DNA from: Rhizophagus sp. LPA8_4_AMF
Lineage: Eukaryota; Glomeromycota; Glomeromycetes; Glomerales; Glomeraceae
NCBI GenBank assembly: GCA_021464525.1
Contig: JADRCO010000581.1
Location: forward strand, 1 to 30,327
DNA: 30,327 nt
Direction of reading: 5' to 3'
Shown: positions 9,783 through 20,544 of the stretch, in pieces
Position numbering within the stretch: position 1 is the first letter of the stretch
Layout of the letters: the number at the start of each line of letters is the position of its first letter
Notes under the pieces: generated by a model
Told to the model about the DNA's origin: nothing
What the model saw: only the letters and a program-made list of their open reading frames with translations
Database searches by the model: none
Position numbers and translations under genes: made by a program

Positions 9783-9994
9783 AATGTAATTTACTACTGA
9801 AAGGTCGTTTACTGTCACCTGCACCAATGCCAACAATTGTATTAAAAGAAAATTATGGGCTTTTAAATGCTGACATGCAGTCCACATCTGAATTAGCAAA
9901 TTTAATTGAAAATATCATACAAAAGAAATGAGAAATTCTAGTCATTAACGTTCGTGACAAAATTGAGAAGCTACTTAAATCAACGACACCATAA
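9783..9994 (+). pseudogene. Unidentified coding remnant (orphan exon)
   Basis: A frame of 69 codons from TGT at 9785 to TAA at 9992-9994, broken by one TGA at 9929-9931. It reads CNLLLKGRLLSPAP, then PMPTIVLKENYGLLNADMQ, STSELANLIENIIQ, the TGA, and EILVINVRDKIEKLLKSTTP. Composition and regular hydrophobic spacing look like real protein, unlike the random frames around it. TTTATCAG just upstream would be a good splice acceptor. I do not recognise the family. The TGA may again be a former Arg codon (after KK). Confidence 0.45.
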
Positions 9995-10059
9995 GCGTCA
10001 TAGACTTAACAATAATACACTTGATGAAGCATAATGTTTATGAATCAGACATTTTATCC

Positions 10060-11285
10060 TGATTATAGATACAAACATTTAATAATTTTAAACTTTTTTT
10101 AAAAAAGGCTTTATTCAATTTGCCCGAAAATACAAGTCTTTTGACTCTTAGGAAGAATTCTGGGATCCCGTATTCCTCGTACCTTACATATCGTAAGAAA
10201 GAGTATCGGTTACTGAAATTGAAGCTGTATTGTGGGTGTCATTATTTGAAAATACTACTTGGGAAGTAGGTTGAAAAGCATTGAAAGATTGTTGGATCTC
10301 ATTTTGTTGATAAACAGGATGCTGGACTTGTTGCTGAATCTGTTAATGAATAAGAGAATGTATATTATTATGTAGTGAAAACTGATGATGATTAGGGATA
10401 TGCTATTATTCAAGAGTCGCGCATTTCTAATGGGTGTAATTCGGTATATTGATATGTAACGTGATAGATACGTGTATCGTTGGGTAAAGGAAAGTAAAAT
10501 TCATATGTAACGTTTTGAGGCGTAGAAGTTAAAGTATTAATTAGTATTAATTAGGTTCATATTAGATATCCCTACGTTGTTAATTGAGTCATGTTGAAAT
10601 TGTTGAATTATTATCATTGTATTATCAATAATTTGTAAAGATGCGAAGCTATTTCCAGTTTGATTTGTTGGTAAACTAGAATAATACTGTGTAGTTTGAT
10701 TATTTGAATTCACGTTTTTCAAAATCCAATTAAAATTGTTAATTATCGAATATTTAATATAATTTAATTGAAAGTGATTGCTATCGTATTTTTCGGAAAA
10801 TTGCTATTGTTATTTAGCAATAATATTGAAATTTTGAGTTGTAAACTGAACTTGCTAACTTTTGTAAATCTTTAAAGTGAAATTTGATAAATCATATTTT
10901 AATTCGTAAGGAATATTTATTATTCAAAGTAAATATTGCATTTAGTTGGCAAAACTTAATATCTAATTGAAGTCAATTTATAAGAAAAAAATAGTTTTCC
11001 AACGCAAACTTATTATTTATAACAATTAACGGCAAAAATGCGGTTTTCCTTTAAGATCTAAAAATAAATTTTGTGTAATAATCGGAAAATAATTTTCACT
11101 AAACCCAATTGACGTCTGTGGGACATAAGAGTTTAGTATTTTATCACATGTACACTATTCCTTAATCAGCCGATCATTGGTTAACTAACCTATTGTGATG
11201 ACATCTTTCTAATTTGGTTGACACAAAAAGACGCCTTCAACTTAAAAGAAAATATAGAGGTTACATAAAAAAAACGGAATTCAAA
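10060..11285 (-). repeat. Duplication unit 2 (pairs with 24640-25865)
   Basis: Beyond family copy 2, similarity to unit 4 continues upstream: TTGCTATTGTTATTTAGCAA (10800 and 25335), a GTGAAATTTGATAAATCATA block (10880 and 25410), a GGAATATT/ATTCAAAGT block, and finally TATAG(A/G)GGTTACATAAAAA (11252 and 25833). Both units are on the same strand about 14.6 kb apart, so the duplication is about 1.2 kb. Confidence 0.65.
10148..10713 (-). pseudogene. Asn/Gln-rich family, copy 2 (decayed)
   Basis: The ancestral ATG is now GTG (10711-10713), read before NSNNQTTQYYSSLPTNQTG. The next recognisable blocks are NNVGISNMNL, YEFYFPLPNDTRIYHVTYQY, IQQQVQHPVYQQN and QPTSQVVFSNNDTHNTAS, the last ending near TAA at 10148-10150. 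Stops and small indels break the frame after about 60 codons. It is closer to copy 4 than to copies 1, 3 and 5. Confidence 0.75.
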
Positions 11286-11289
11286 TAAC

Positions 11290-12500
11290 AGTTTCCGTTT
11301 TCCCTAGTATACTAGTTCTGTAACCAATGCAATTTTCCTTTCTTCCATCCATTTACGTTATAGTTCCAATTTTTGATATATGAATTAAACTACCCCTTCT
11401 TAATTCCTTTTATATTTGTATCACATTTTTTTTGTAACAATATTTTATATTATTTATTTGTAACACTTGATTTATAACTACATATTCAACTGGTTTCGAC
11501 TTTCGTAATAAATTGTTTTGTAGATATATTTATTCAAAATTTTTGATTGTTAAATCAACAGTATTTACCAGTATTTACCGATATTTAGCACTTGAGTATT
11601 TTTTTATCTACATCATAATCATATATAAAATAAACGACAATTTATAATAGAACAAAAAAAAAAGCTCATTAAGCGCATGAAAAAATTGTTCATTGAATTA
11701 TTACTCAATAGGTTTTTATTGAAAATAAACTGTATATAACCCAAATAGGCAATAAAATGCAACATATTACTAATCATGAAGATCAAAAATCCAGAAAATA
11801 GAGCCGCCCAAAGGGATTATAATAATTTTGTGATGGTAAATAACAATATTCTTCAAATATTATTATCAGATACATTTAAATAATTAATTGGTCTACGATA
11901 ACTAATTCCAATTATTTGTGTTAGTTATTTATACAGTATTCCATATCTATGAACTGTTTTAAAAAAAATCATCAGTGTTTTCATTTAAGAGCTTAAGTAT
12001 GATATCGATATTGTATTTTATATTATACAGTAATACACGATTAAAAGAAAACTGAGGCAAAACCAAACATATGAAAGCGTCACGAGGTATTATTATTCAG
12101 ACTATTTTATATTTTATTTGTAATAAATAAAATCGTTATGATAAAGCTGCTATACTTTATAATATTTAAAGGATTACTGAAGTCTTAATTAGGATAAATA
12201 AATTCGAAAAGGATCTATAACTTGATTGAACAGGTTGTAGGGGAGTATACGGTATTTGAATTCCTAACTTCCGAAAATAATTACCTTGTCTGTAAAAAAG
12301 AATTTTTTTTTAAAAAAAAGAAGAAAAAAAAAATCTCAAAAAAATTGATGAAAAATCTGTTGTCACACCGGAACTGTAAAACTAAATTTAGCATCATTTA
12401 TTACTTTGATAAAACTAACTGTTGATCATTTAACACTTTTTTGAATAATAAAAAAAAATTTCCTTTAGGAAACCTTCTGAACCTTTCTGGCAAATGACGA
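11290..12500. other. Gene-free stretch
   Basis: AT-rich sequence with no coding-like run. The short open frame at 12222-12425 crosses a poly(A/T) block and has low-complexity content, so I do not call it. Confidence 0.5.
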
Positions 12501-12510
12501 AATACAAAAA

Positions 12511-12632
12511 AAAGGAATGAATGAATGAATAAATTTAAATCAATTGAGAATTTCAACTTTCCTAACTTTTATTTTATTTTATTATTATTTTGTTTTATTT
12601 TATTTTATTTATGTTATTTTATTTATTTACTT
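12511..12632. repeat. Simple sequence: GAAT repeats and TTTTA/TTTA repeats
   Basis: (GAAT)4 near 12511-12527 and a (TTTTA/TTTAT) run from about 12558 to 12632. These are ordinary slippage repeats. Confidence 0.6.
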
Positions 12633-12918
12633 TAAGTATAATGTATAAATTATCATGTCACAAGTTCACAACATATTTTTTAGGATTAATTAAAATTAAT
12701 ATAATTGAAAAAATTTTTTTTATACATAATCAAAGGTTTTTTTTTCGTATAAAAGTGGCGAATTTAACGTTCGTTCTTTCAATTTTGGTTTCTCAAAAAA
12801 TTTATTGAAACAAGTAATTTTAGAACGAAATTTCCCTGTTTTTTTTTACAACTTAATTATAAAAATGTCTGTTTAAATATACAAAATGATTTTATGAATC
12901 CGTGTTATCCAACCAGAT

Positions 12919-12925
12919 TATAAAC
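12919..12925 (+). promoter_or_regulatory. Putative TATA box of family copy 3
   Basis: TATAAAC followed by AACGCGCA, about 136 nt before the ancestral start site (now CTG, 13055-13057) and 178 nt before the present ATG. The block is conserved with copy 1. Confidence 0.45.
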
Positions 12926-13096
12926 AACGCGCAAAATTATCCATACTTTCGTGTCAAAAAAACTTCCATCTTAATTAAGAGTAAAAATTAATTCGTCTTT
13001 AAATTTAAATTTCCTAACTATATTATTTATTATTCATTTTTTACTTATTCTCACCTGAATTTTGAAAATACACAAGATTATTATTATAATTTACCA

Positions 13097-13612
13097 ATGG
13101 ATCAAACTGGAAATGGCAACGCTCCTCAACAAATTCTTAATAATAATAACAATGATACTTTATTTAACAATGTTGGAATATCTAATACGAATTTAAACAC
13201 CTCGCACATTAATACTATTAATTCTACGACTCCTGCTCCTCATAATACTATATTTGAATTTTACTTTCCTTTACCAAACGATGCACGTATCTATCACGTT
13301 ACATATCAGTACACCGAATTACACCCATTAGAAAATGCGAGACTCTTGAATGATAGAATTAATCTATCTCATATTCCTGATTACCGGTTGTCACATCATT
13401 ATAATGTACAATCCCTAATTCAGCAACAGATTCAGCAACAAGTCCAACATCCTATTGTTAATCAACAAGATAGCATTCAACAACACTTCGATACTACTCA
13501 ACCTACTTCCCAAGTATACTCAAATAATGACGCCTATAATACAACTCCAATCCCAGTAAATGGAATTGTTTCTTATGATATGGGAAATATGGGATTCCAG
13601 TATTCTCCCTAA
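13097..13612 (+). CDS. Asn/Gln-rich protein of unknown function, open copy of a local family
   Basis: 171 residues ending in TAA, the only uninterrupted member of five in this window. Layout: Asn-rich start (residues 1-50, with NNNNND and a THINTINST-like phrase), a more structured middle (about 52-95: FEFYFPLPNDARIYHVTYQY, then ELHPLENARLL, then DRINLSHIPDY), a Gln-rich stretch (about 105-135: LIQQQIQQQVQHPIVNQQ) and an Asn/Tyr/Pro end. About 26% of residues are Asn or Gln. It has no signal peptide, membrane segment or known domain. The ancestral start seen in copies 1 and 4 (MNSNNQ) is CTG here; the frame upstream is open, so translation should begin at the in-frame ATG 14 codons later. Copy 5 is joined to a zinc-finger gene, so the region may derive from a transcription factor tail. 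It could be expressed or merely not yet decayed. Confidence 0.6.
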   Translation: MDQTGNGNAPQQILNNNNNDTLFNNVGISNTNLNTSHINTINSTTPAPHNTIFEFYFPLPNDARIYHVTYQYTELHPLENARLLNDRINLSHIPDYRLSHHYNVQSLIQQQIQQQVQHPIVNQQDSIQQHFDTTQPTSQVYSNNDAYNTTPIPVNGIVSYDMGNMGFQYSP

Positions 13613-14009
13613 GAACTACGAGGCTAATTACTAAATTTAATTGTTGTTGGTAAAAAAAAGTAAATTTTGTGTATTTTTTTTATTTTACTTTTTAAATTTT
13701 GACAATAATAAAAGTTAGTATTATGAATTGATACTTCATTTCTATGCTTTACATAATTGTTAATTTTTTAGCGTAAATTAAATGACCTTTGGCGCGTTTT
13801 TCTCTATAAAATGATGATTTAAAAAGAAAATTAGGTTTAATTTCCTGTTCAGGATTTATTTAACTCATTTTATATTTATTGATTTTGATAATATTTTTAT
13901 CTTTATTTTCTTAGTAGTTATTTTTGTATTAATAGAACAAAATCAATAAGATGTTATTTATTTCTTTATTTGCTGCGTATACATAAATGTTTATAGTATT
14001 GTAAAAATG

Positions 14010-14515
14010 ATCTGTGATCTAAGTTCAACATAAAACACATTTTTACCTAAAATTTTGACCGCAAAAATTTTATTTTGACTTAAATTTGATATTAATTTAA
14101 CAAATAAATAAATCCTTTATATTTAATTAGCTTTTAAAAAGTTCTGAAAATTTAAATAAATAAAAAATAATTGATATTATAATTCTGAAAGATCTTTCCC
14201 CCCAAAAAATATTATAATTTATTAATATAAATACGATTAATTATATTTTTAAAAGATTATTTCTATTTGCATACGGGTACTAGTAAAAAAGATTTATTTC
14301 AAAAGGATTAACAGTTAAGTAGGATTGTATCTCCTTGAAGTTTAAGAGAAAGGATATGATCATTGTTTGAGATGAAAACTTTTTCTTTACTTTCTTTTTT
14401 TTGAAAAAAAAAATATTAAGTGGAATAATATGCATAAAATTCGTAACTACTACTTAATCGCAATGACTCTATAATAAACCTTTCTAGATCAATTAACCTT
14501 AAGAAGATAAAAACG
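14010..14515. other. Gene-free AT-rich stretch
   Basis: No coding run. Homopolymer runs only (for example around 14390-14412). Confidence 0.5.
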
Positions 14516-14519
14516 CATT

Positions 14520-15180
14520 GAAAAAATTTCTCAACTACTTACAGACCCTCGTCACATCTCCTATGGCGGCGCTCCTGATGCTCCGTTCCTTTATTAGAAT
14601 TACCATCTACAGCAAATTAATCAATTTACAAATGCTTTCAAAATTACATACTGATAATGGATGTTAACTTGGTTTCTTACCCTCATCCTTCTTTTTCTGT
14701 CTTCCCTACTCCACCCCCTAATATTCCTTCCCTTTTGGACTCTTCTTCTCGCTTTTAATACCATTTCCCGTTTTTACTTTCTTTTCTTTACTCATACAGC
14801 TAGTGCTGGTGGCCTCTAGTAATTTCTTGAAACTGTCGAAATACATTAAATCCGTTTATCCGGATTTATTATTCTTATTATATCCATTTCTTCTATCTTC
14901 TTTTTCTTTTGATATTTGACAAGCCTGATTGAGCCTATAGACTTATAGAATAACAGGCGAGACGTTTAGGTGATAAATTACAATTTTAGATAAGTTTACT
15001 ACTACTTTGTACTTGTCTATATATTAAAAATAAAATAAGAATAAAATAAAATTCTTTGTTTATCCTGGTGGGTTAAAAGTTTAAATAATTTTATTTAGCT
15101 ATCCCCAACATTCACTAGCAATGATCAGAATTTTTTATGCTCTTTATGCAGTTTCAATTCCAATGATCTGGAAATCATCC
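14520..15180 (-). repeat. Inverted copy A of a decayed gene segment (pairs with 27590-28025)
   Basis: Read on the minus strand this matches 27590-28025 along most of its length: CTCAACTACTTACA, TCCTGATGCTCC, AATTAATCAATTTA, ATAATGGATGTT, the pyrimidine-rich block 14690-14790, AATTTCTTGAAACTGTC, and then, after about 200 bp present only here (14850-15055), TTTATCCTGG and CACTAGCAATGAT. The minus strand holds a coding remnant, FDSFKKLLEATSTS followed by a Lys-rich part, equivalent to FDNFKKLVSQDL in copy B. Neither copy is intact. Confidence 0.65.
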
Positions 15181-15421
15181 AAATAAAAGATTTCAACGAT
15201 ATTAAATTTTGTATATTTTGATACTCAACTTGTTTCTTCGTCGAAATTTTAACTACCTCGCTAGTTTCTTGATATTGTCCCAGGCCACGGAAATGTCATA
15301 TGATGATCATCGAACAAACCATTGCATCGTGGTTCAAATTTTCTCTAGAATTTTGCTATTCCTTAAAAAACATTTTTCTTTTTTTGCTCTCCAAAGGTAG
15401 GATTTGTGGCTACATGCTTCA

Positions 15422-15490
15422 TGAGGAAGCATTGCCCGCACAACCAACTGTGTTGGACTGCAAGCCCACGATGAATTCGAATTCTCCACC
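15422..15490 (+). other. Possible degenerate tRNA-like sequence
   Basis: GTTGGACTGC resembles the anticodon arm of Ser tRNAs, ATTCGAATTCTCC resembles a B-box/T-arm, and TGAGGAA (15422-15428) can pair imperfectly with TTCTCCA (15482-15488), which is followed by CCA. The D-arm is poor and the length is short for a Ser tRNA. It could be a tRNA relic, the head of a tRNA-derived SINE, or chance. The surrounding 130 bp is bounded by GTAGGATT (15397) and AATCCTAC (15521) in inverted orientation. Confidence 0.2.
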
Positions 15491-15539
15491 ACACATATTC
15501 TGATAGGCAGCAAGATACTAATCCTACGTCCCTAGTAAT

Positions 15540-17660
15540 GTCATCAGATTGTTTAATTACTTTTCATTAATCATATGTGACAGTTTTATTACCTACGTTA
15601 CAGAGTCCTTCCGTACTAGAACTTTCCCACTACAGCTCATGATTACCAAATATACTGTACTTTTAAAGCTATACAGTCATAAATTCTAATTGTTTGCAGT
15701 TTTAAAAGTAGTACAGAGGGTACAAACTCTCAATCATCCTTTTAAGTAATTAGTTTCCGCCTTTTCCCTCGTCGTGAAGATTATTATGTGACTTTATGAC
15801 AGTTTTTCTTTCTCAACTATCGAAATGATATCTCCTAACTTAGCGTCCAAAACATCTTTCAGTATATTGGTTATTATATTATAAATAAGGTATATTATCT
15901 CTGTTTACGCCAGTGATTTTTTTGATGATATATTCATGACTGTAATTTTTCTGATGATATTTTTCATGTTCACGTGTTTTTATAGTTTATTTATACTTTC
16001 TCACTTTCCATCACTGGACGTTAGTCTCCATGAGATAAAAGAGTGTCGCATAATATCATGATTTTCACGGCTATTCATGACTTCCCGTGAAATAACTATT
16101 ACTTATTTTGTGAAGCAGAAAAAGTCACTAAGTTTCCGTAACGTAAAAGGTCGCTCAATGCTCCAGTTGTTTTAGCTTGTTGTTCTAGTATGAAGTTTCA
16201 TGAAAGCTGTTCTTATGTGACCTTTTCCATATTTGAAGTGAGTCACTTTTGTATGAAGAATAATATGAAAACTACAAAATTATTATTATTAATAAATTAT
16301 AAAATTTCGGAGAGAGTATACATCGTTACATAGTTCAAAATTCTGTACTCATATAATTTCTCTCAGTATTTGGCGTACTAACTAATGATCGACTGACAGC
16401 ATTTATTTGTGGCTTTGATGCATCAATATTCACATGTCATTTGAGTTCTCCAATTAATTTATTATGTTCGGCATACATGTTGATTACGCAAATCTGCCGA
16501 TATGTCAACATAAATTGATTTGTTGATTTATTGAATAAAGAATTATGAAATAGATTGATGGAGGTATATATAGCAACAACAAACCCGTGTGAAAAAATAA
16601 ATTTTTAATCACACGAGTAATTTTTATTCATGAGTCGTTGGGGTGTTCTGCCAACTAATTAAATCAAAGCTATTTGTAGTTACTCTGATCTTCAATTAGT
16701 AAATGATTTTTGGGGCAACAATATACTTTATAGTAACTTCACATATAAATTAACTATAAAAAATAAGACCTTTTTTTTTTAGATGCCCCAGCACGAATTT
16801 CTTTCTCTAAATTTTTTGAATATAAATCAGTCCTTCTGTACCACGGCTACAAAGTTATGAAGCTTTTATTTACATCAGTTAGCAAATTTGGAGACAATTC
16901 CTATTTAAATCCTATTTCTATATTCAAAAAAAATCTCAAACCGCCCTATCAAACGTAAGTTTTTTTTTCATTTAAATGTAAAAGATAGCTACGTAACTAT
17001 GTTTATATAGCTTTAATATTGATTTTTACAAAATTTGGCCCTGAAATATTGAACCATTAAGGCTGTGCATCTAATTAAGTTTAGAAAATAGCTGATGGCC
17101 CAATTTGGCCCAATATTGCGTCAACTCTTCTTAAACAAATTCTTTGATTATAAATAAAAATATTTATTTAAAACAAAATATAAAATATAATTTGCTGATA
17201 AAATAATTGAAGGTTTGTAAATACAGTATAAATTATATATAAATGAAAAAAATAATTTTTTTTTTTCACGTGTAAAAAATCCAATAGCAAATTTTTATAT
17301 GGTACTACATATAGTTTTGATTTAATTAGTTGACAGCACACCCCGATGGGTCGTATATTTAAACCGTATAGATTTTTAACATGACATAGCACAATGTCAT
17401 TATCTGATAATACAAAAATAAACTTTTTACATGAGTCTTGTGAATCATTTGCATCATTTCATCATTTTGATAATTTATGATTGTACTGCGTTGTATTTAC
17501 ATTAGTTAACGTCACGATTGAATAAATCGTCATGAATGACGCAGTAATAATCGTATGAGAACGTTCTCTTCGTAGAAAAGTTTAACTAAAATTGGAAATA
17601 TATTATGAAGTAATTACAATTTTTATAGAGTACAATACTAACGGATTATAAATTTAATAA
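15540..17660. other. Long gene-free stretch with small hairpins
   Basis: No convincing coding run on either strand. Structures seen: TTTCACGG against CCGTGAAA (16063-16070, 16085-16092), CGTGTGA against TCACACG (16586-16592, 16609-16615), and a diverged direct repeat of TTTGATGATAT(A/T)TTCATG type at about 15908-15970 whose start CCAGTGAT faces ATCACTGG near 16010. Confidence 0.45.
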
Positions 17661-17669
17661 CAAGTATTA

Positions 17670-17720
17670 TACTGTAAATAATAAATGCAATTGTGACATT
17701 AATTTGTAATATTTACAGTA
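17670..17720. repeat. Perfect 11-bp inverted repeat
   Basis: TACTGTAAATA (17670-17680) and TATTTACAGTA (17710-17720) with a 29-nt spacer. It could fold as a hairpin; no gene is adjacent. The rest of the stretch from here to 18380 has no coding signal. Confidence 0.5.
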
Positions 17721-18315
17721 CGAGACTGTATATTATGTTCATTCAAATTTTGATTAATTGTCTTGTTTGTTTAATGCCTCTTCTTCTTATCTAATTATCC
17801 AGAAATTAATTTGCGGTTTATGTCCTTTTCCATTCTATTATTTCTAAAAAATTATCTTTAAACAATTAACAAAAAATAATTTATCATAACCACATAAATT
17901 AACTATTTACATCATATAGAATTTAATAATTATTTATTTAGTGATTGAAATAGCATCTTTTATCTAATGTGTTAGATTTATTTTTTTATTAGCAGGCATA
18001 ATTTTAAACTTCATTTACTTTTATTTTAAATTATTGGTGTTAACTTATTGAATAAATTAAGACGAATTTCAAACAAAATGTAGGGAATGAAAGCCATTGT
18101 TAGGTCCAGCGCAAAGTATATTTGTTAACCACGTGATAAAATCTATTGATTATTATAGAGGGACAATTTGTGTCTCTGGACTAATTCAGTAATTAGCTTA
18201 AAAGGATGACATAACAAGAATTACTCCAGAGGATATAACAATATATACACAATACTGAATTGAACCAATAGGAGTTAGTGCATTGATTAAGCCATCAATG
18301 TGTGCTATTGATGCA

Positions 18316-18325
18316 TTTATTTATT
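18316..18325 (-). terminator. Polyadenylation signal of the kelch gene
   Basis: Overlapping AATAAATAAA on the minus strand, 57-66 nt past the stop codon of the kelch gene. It matches the eukaryotic AATAAA signal, though the sequence is so AT-rich that chance is possible. Confidence 0.4.
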
Positions 18326-18381
18326 AAATTTGTATTAAAGTACTATATATACTGTAAATAATAAAACATATCATGTAATTC

Positions 18382-20472
18382 TTATCCTGTATGATTTTTC
18401 GTATTAATAAAATTCTCTTTAACAACTTGAAGAATTTCATTTCTCAAATTTTGATTTTCTTGTTTGACAGCTTGTAGCATTTCATCTTTAAAAGTTTGTA
18501 ATGATAACCTTTCATCATTATAATTATTATTAACTAAAGTTGAAGCTGGAATTATTGGTTCATGATTAGTTGTAGATTCATTATTGGGCGTTAAAATAAT
18601 TTCTTGCCCACGATGATAATCATTAGTTGGTTCATAGTTTGTCGTATTGTCATTTATTTGAATAATTTCTTGCCCATGATAATCATTAGTTCGTTCATGA
18701 CTAGTTGTATTGTCATTTATTTGAATAATTTCTTGCTCATTATTATCGATTGCTTTTTCATAATTATGAATTTCTCTACTATCAGGAGTTTCCTTTTCTT
18801 CTTGACTGTAATTATTATAATTTTCATTCGCATGAATAATTATTTGTTTTTGTTTGTTTTTATTCCATTTACTATATACTAAGAAAATTCCGACCGATAA
18901 GAAAATACCACCTAATAAAGACCCTATAATTGCACCAGTCATATTGTTTGAATTATTGGATAGTTGTGATGATGGCGATAATGACGAAGAAGAAGGTAGT
19001 GATGGTGATGGTATAATGCTTTTTGGAACATAAGGATCAAATGTTGTCGTCCATATATATTCTTCATTGTTACTTATGTCAAGTAACAGTATATCACTTT
19101 CTACCGATTTATTATAACCATTTCCTATTAAATTAATTATATTTTGTTAAATATAAATCAGTTAAATTTGATGAAACAAACAATATCACAAAAAATTATT
19201 TTACCAAATGATATAACCATGTATTTCCCAATTAAATTTGCTTGATGCAAAACTCTAGGTTTTGGAATTTTTCCAGAAATTTTCGGAACATACCAATTAA
19301 AATTTTCTAAATCTAATACATAAAGTGTAGTATCTAAATATCCAGGATTGCTAAAAACTCCTCCATAAATTATGACCCTTCGACCATCTAAACCTGTTAA
19401 ATACAATTAAATATATAATTAATATTCATTCTTTAATTATAATCATAGAATTCTTATTTAAATGCATACTAAGAATCGTGGAAATCCCTGCCCTGTTAGA
19501 AGGAATTTTTCCTGATGTTACCTAAATTTAATAAAAATTTAATCACATTATAAGTTTTCACTATAAATGAAACCTACTTTTGTATTCCAATTGTCATTAA
19601 CTGTATCATATATATAGACCTATATAAGTAATTTACTCAGATTTTAGAAAAATTTCTCTTCACATTTATATATATAATTTATTTACAAATTTACCTCGTT
19701 TAATGTTAAGGCAGCACCTTTATTAATATTTAAAGCTTCATCATACGAAACATCTTCGTTACAACCGCCTATGTTCAACAATAAAATAAATAAACAAGTA
19801 AGGAATGATAAAAGTTACGAAAGTTACTCGCTTACCCATATAAATAATCTTATTATTGGGTAATAAAGTAGCGCCATAATCACTTCTCGGAATTGGTGCA
19901 TTAACTAAACTTCCTTTTTCCCAATTAGAATTTATTGTATCTAAAATAAGCATATCATTTATATTATGAGTACCGCTGATATCGTATTCACCGGCCCATA
20001 AATAAAATTTTCCATTATCATCGATAATGCCTTTTAAAGCCCGTTTTCTGGTCGTATTAATTCCAGCTATTTTTGGAATACTCCATACAATACTTTGTGA
20101 ATCAAACTCATAAACCAATTCCATATTTTGATCGGCTGTACGTCCTCCGTATAAAAATAGTGTATTATTATTTGAACCGCCTTTAACTGACGTTGCAGTA
20201 TCATGTAATGGAACCATATTAATATTTGATAAGTCTTGCCATGATAATCCTTGAGTATTAAATGGAACAGAGACGTCAAGATAAAAAAACTCTTTTACCG
20301 TTTTTACACCTATGTCTATACCACCCAAAATATACAATTTATTATCAACGAGCGTAGCAGTATGACGAGAAATTACATTTGGCTTAAAGGGCAACATTTG
20401 AGTATTTACTTCAACTAATACGTGAAGTAGTATCCATATTATAAAATTAACTAGTAAAAAAATTTTTGACAT
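18382..20472 (-). CDS. Kelch-repeat type I membrane protein, six exons
   Basis: Six exons, 20472-19836, 19768-19695, 19619-19578, 19521-19470, 19393-19205 and 19124-18382, give one 578-residue frame; every intron (67, 75, 56, 76 and 80 nt) is GT...AG. I chose the ATG at 20472 because MSKIFLLVNFIIWILLHVLV is a clear signal peptide; an in-frame ATG at 20544 would bury it. About six kelch motifs follow (such as RHTATLVDNKLYILGG, DGRRVIIYGG and LIGKYMVISFGNG), enough for a beta-propeller outside the cell or in the lumen. A Ser/Pro linker (about 360-392) leads to one membrane helix (about 394-417, GAIIGSLLGGIFLSVGIFLV) and the basic stop-transfer SKWNKNKQK. The tail of about 160 residues is acidic and Asn-rich, with a 21-22-residue tandem repeat (462-504) and an amphipathic coiled-coil-like end (about 539-573). 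Similar propeller-TM-tail proteins form a large family in these fungi; ligand unknown. Confidence 0.85.
18607..18735 (-). repeat. In-frame tandem repeat in the kelch protein tail
   Basis: Two near-identical coding units of 63 and 66 nt (QEIIQINDNTTSHERTNDYH and QEIIQINDNTTNYEPTNDYH), followed by a shorter diverged third (QEIILTPNNESTTNHEP, to about 18555). The one-codon difference and high DNA identity suggest slippage or unequal crossing over. Confidence 0.8.
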
Positions 20473-20544
20473 ATTATTTAATAACTTAATACGGTAGAAG
20501 AAAGAAAAATATTCTTTAAACGTTTTTTTAAAAAATCTTGTCAA

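Larger units (their letters stand above)
12905..14010 (+). repeat. Duplication unit 3 of the Asn/Gln-rich gene family
   Basis: The unit carrying the open copy. Similarity to unit 1 starts before the TATA block, runs through AGTAAAAATTAAT(T/A)CG and TTCCTAA...TATTATTCATTTT upstream of the gene, and continues about 400 nt past the stop (for example 13771-13865, and the block at 13930-14000). Confidence 0.7.

Noticed and set aside
2720-9931. Reassignment or programmed read-through of TGA as a system
   Set aside because: The same elements also contain frameshifts and other stops, the lost residue is consistently Arg (CGA), and decay at CpG explains it without a new code.
18604-18882. Plus-strand hydrophobic frame of 92 codons
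   Set aside because: It is antisense to the last exon of the kelch gene.
20067-20279. Second minus-strand frame in the kelch gene
   Set aside because: It overlaps the first kelch exon in another frame and has no motif.
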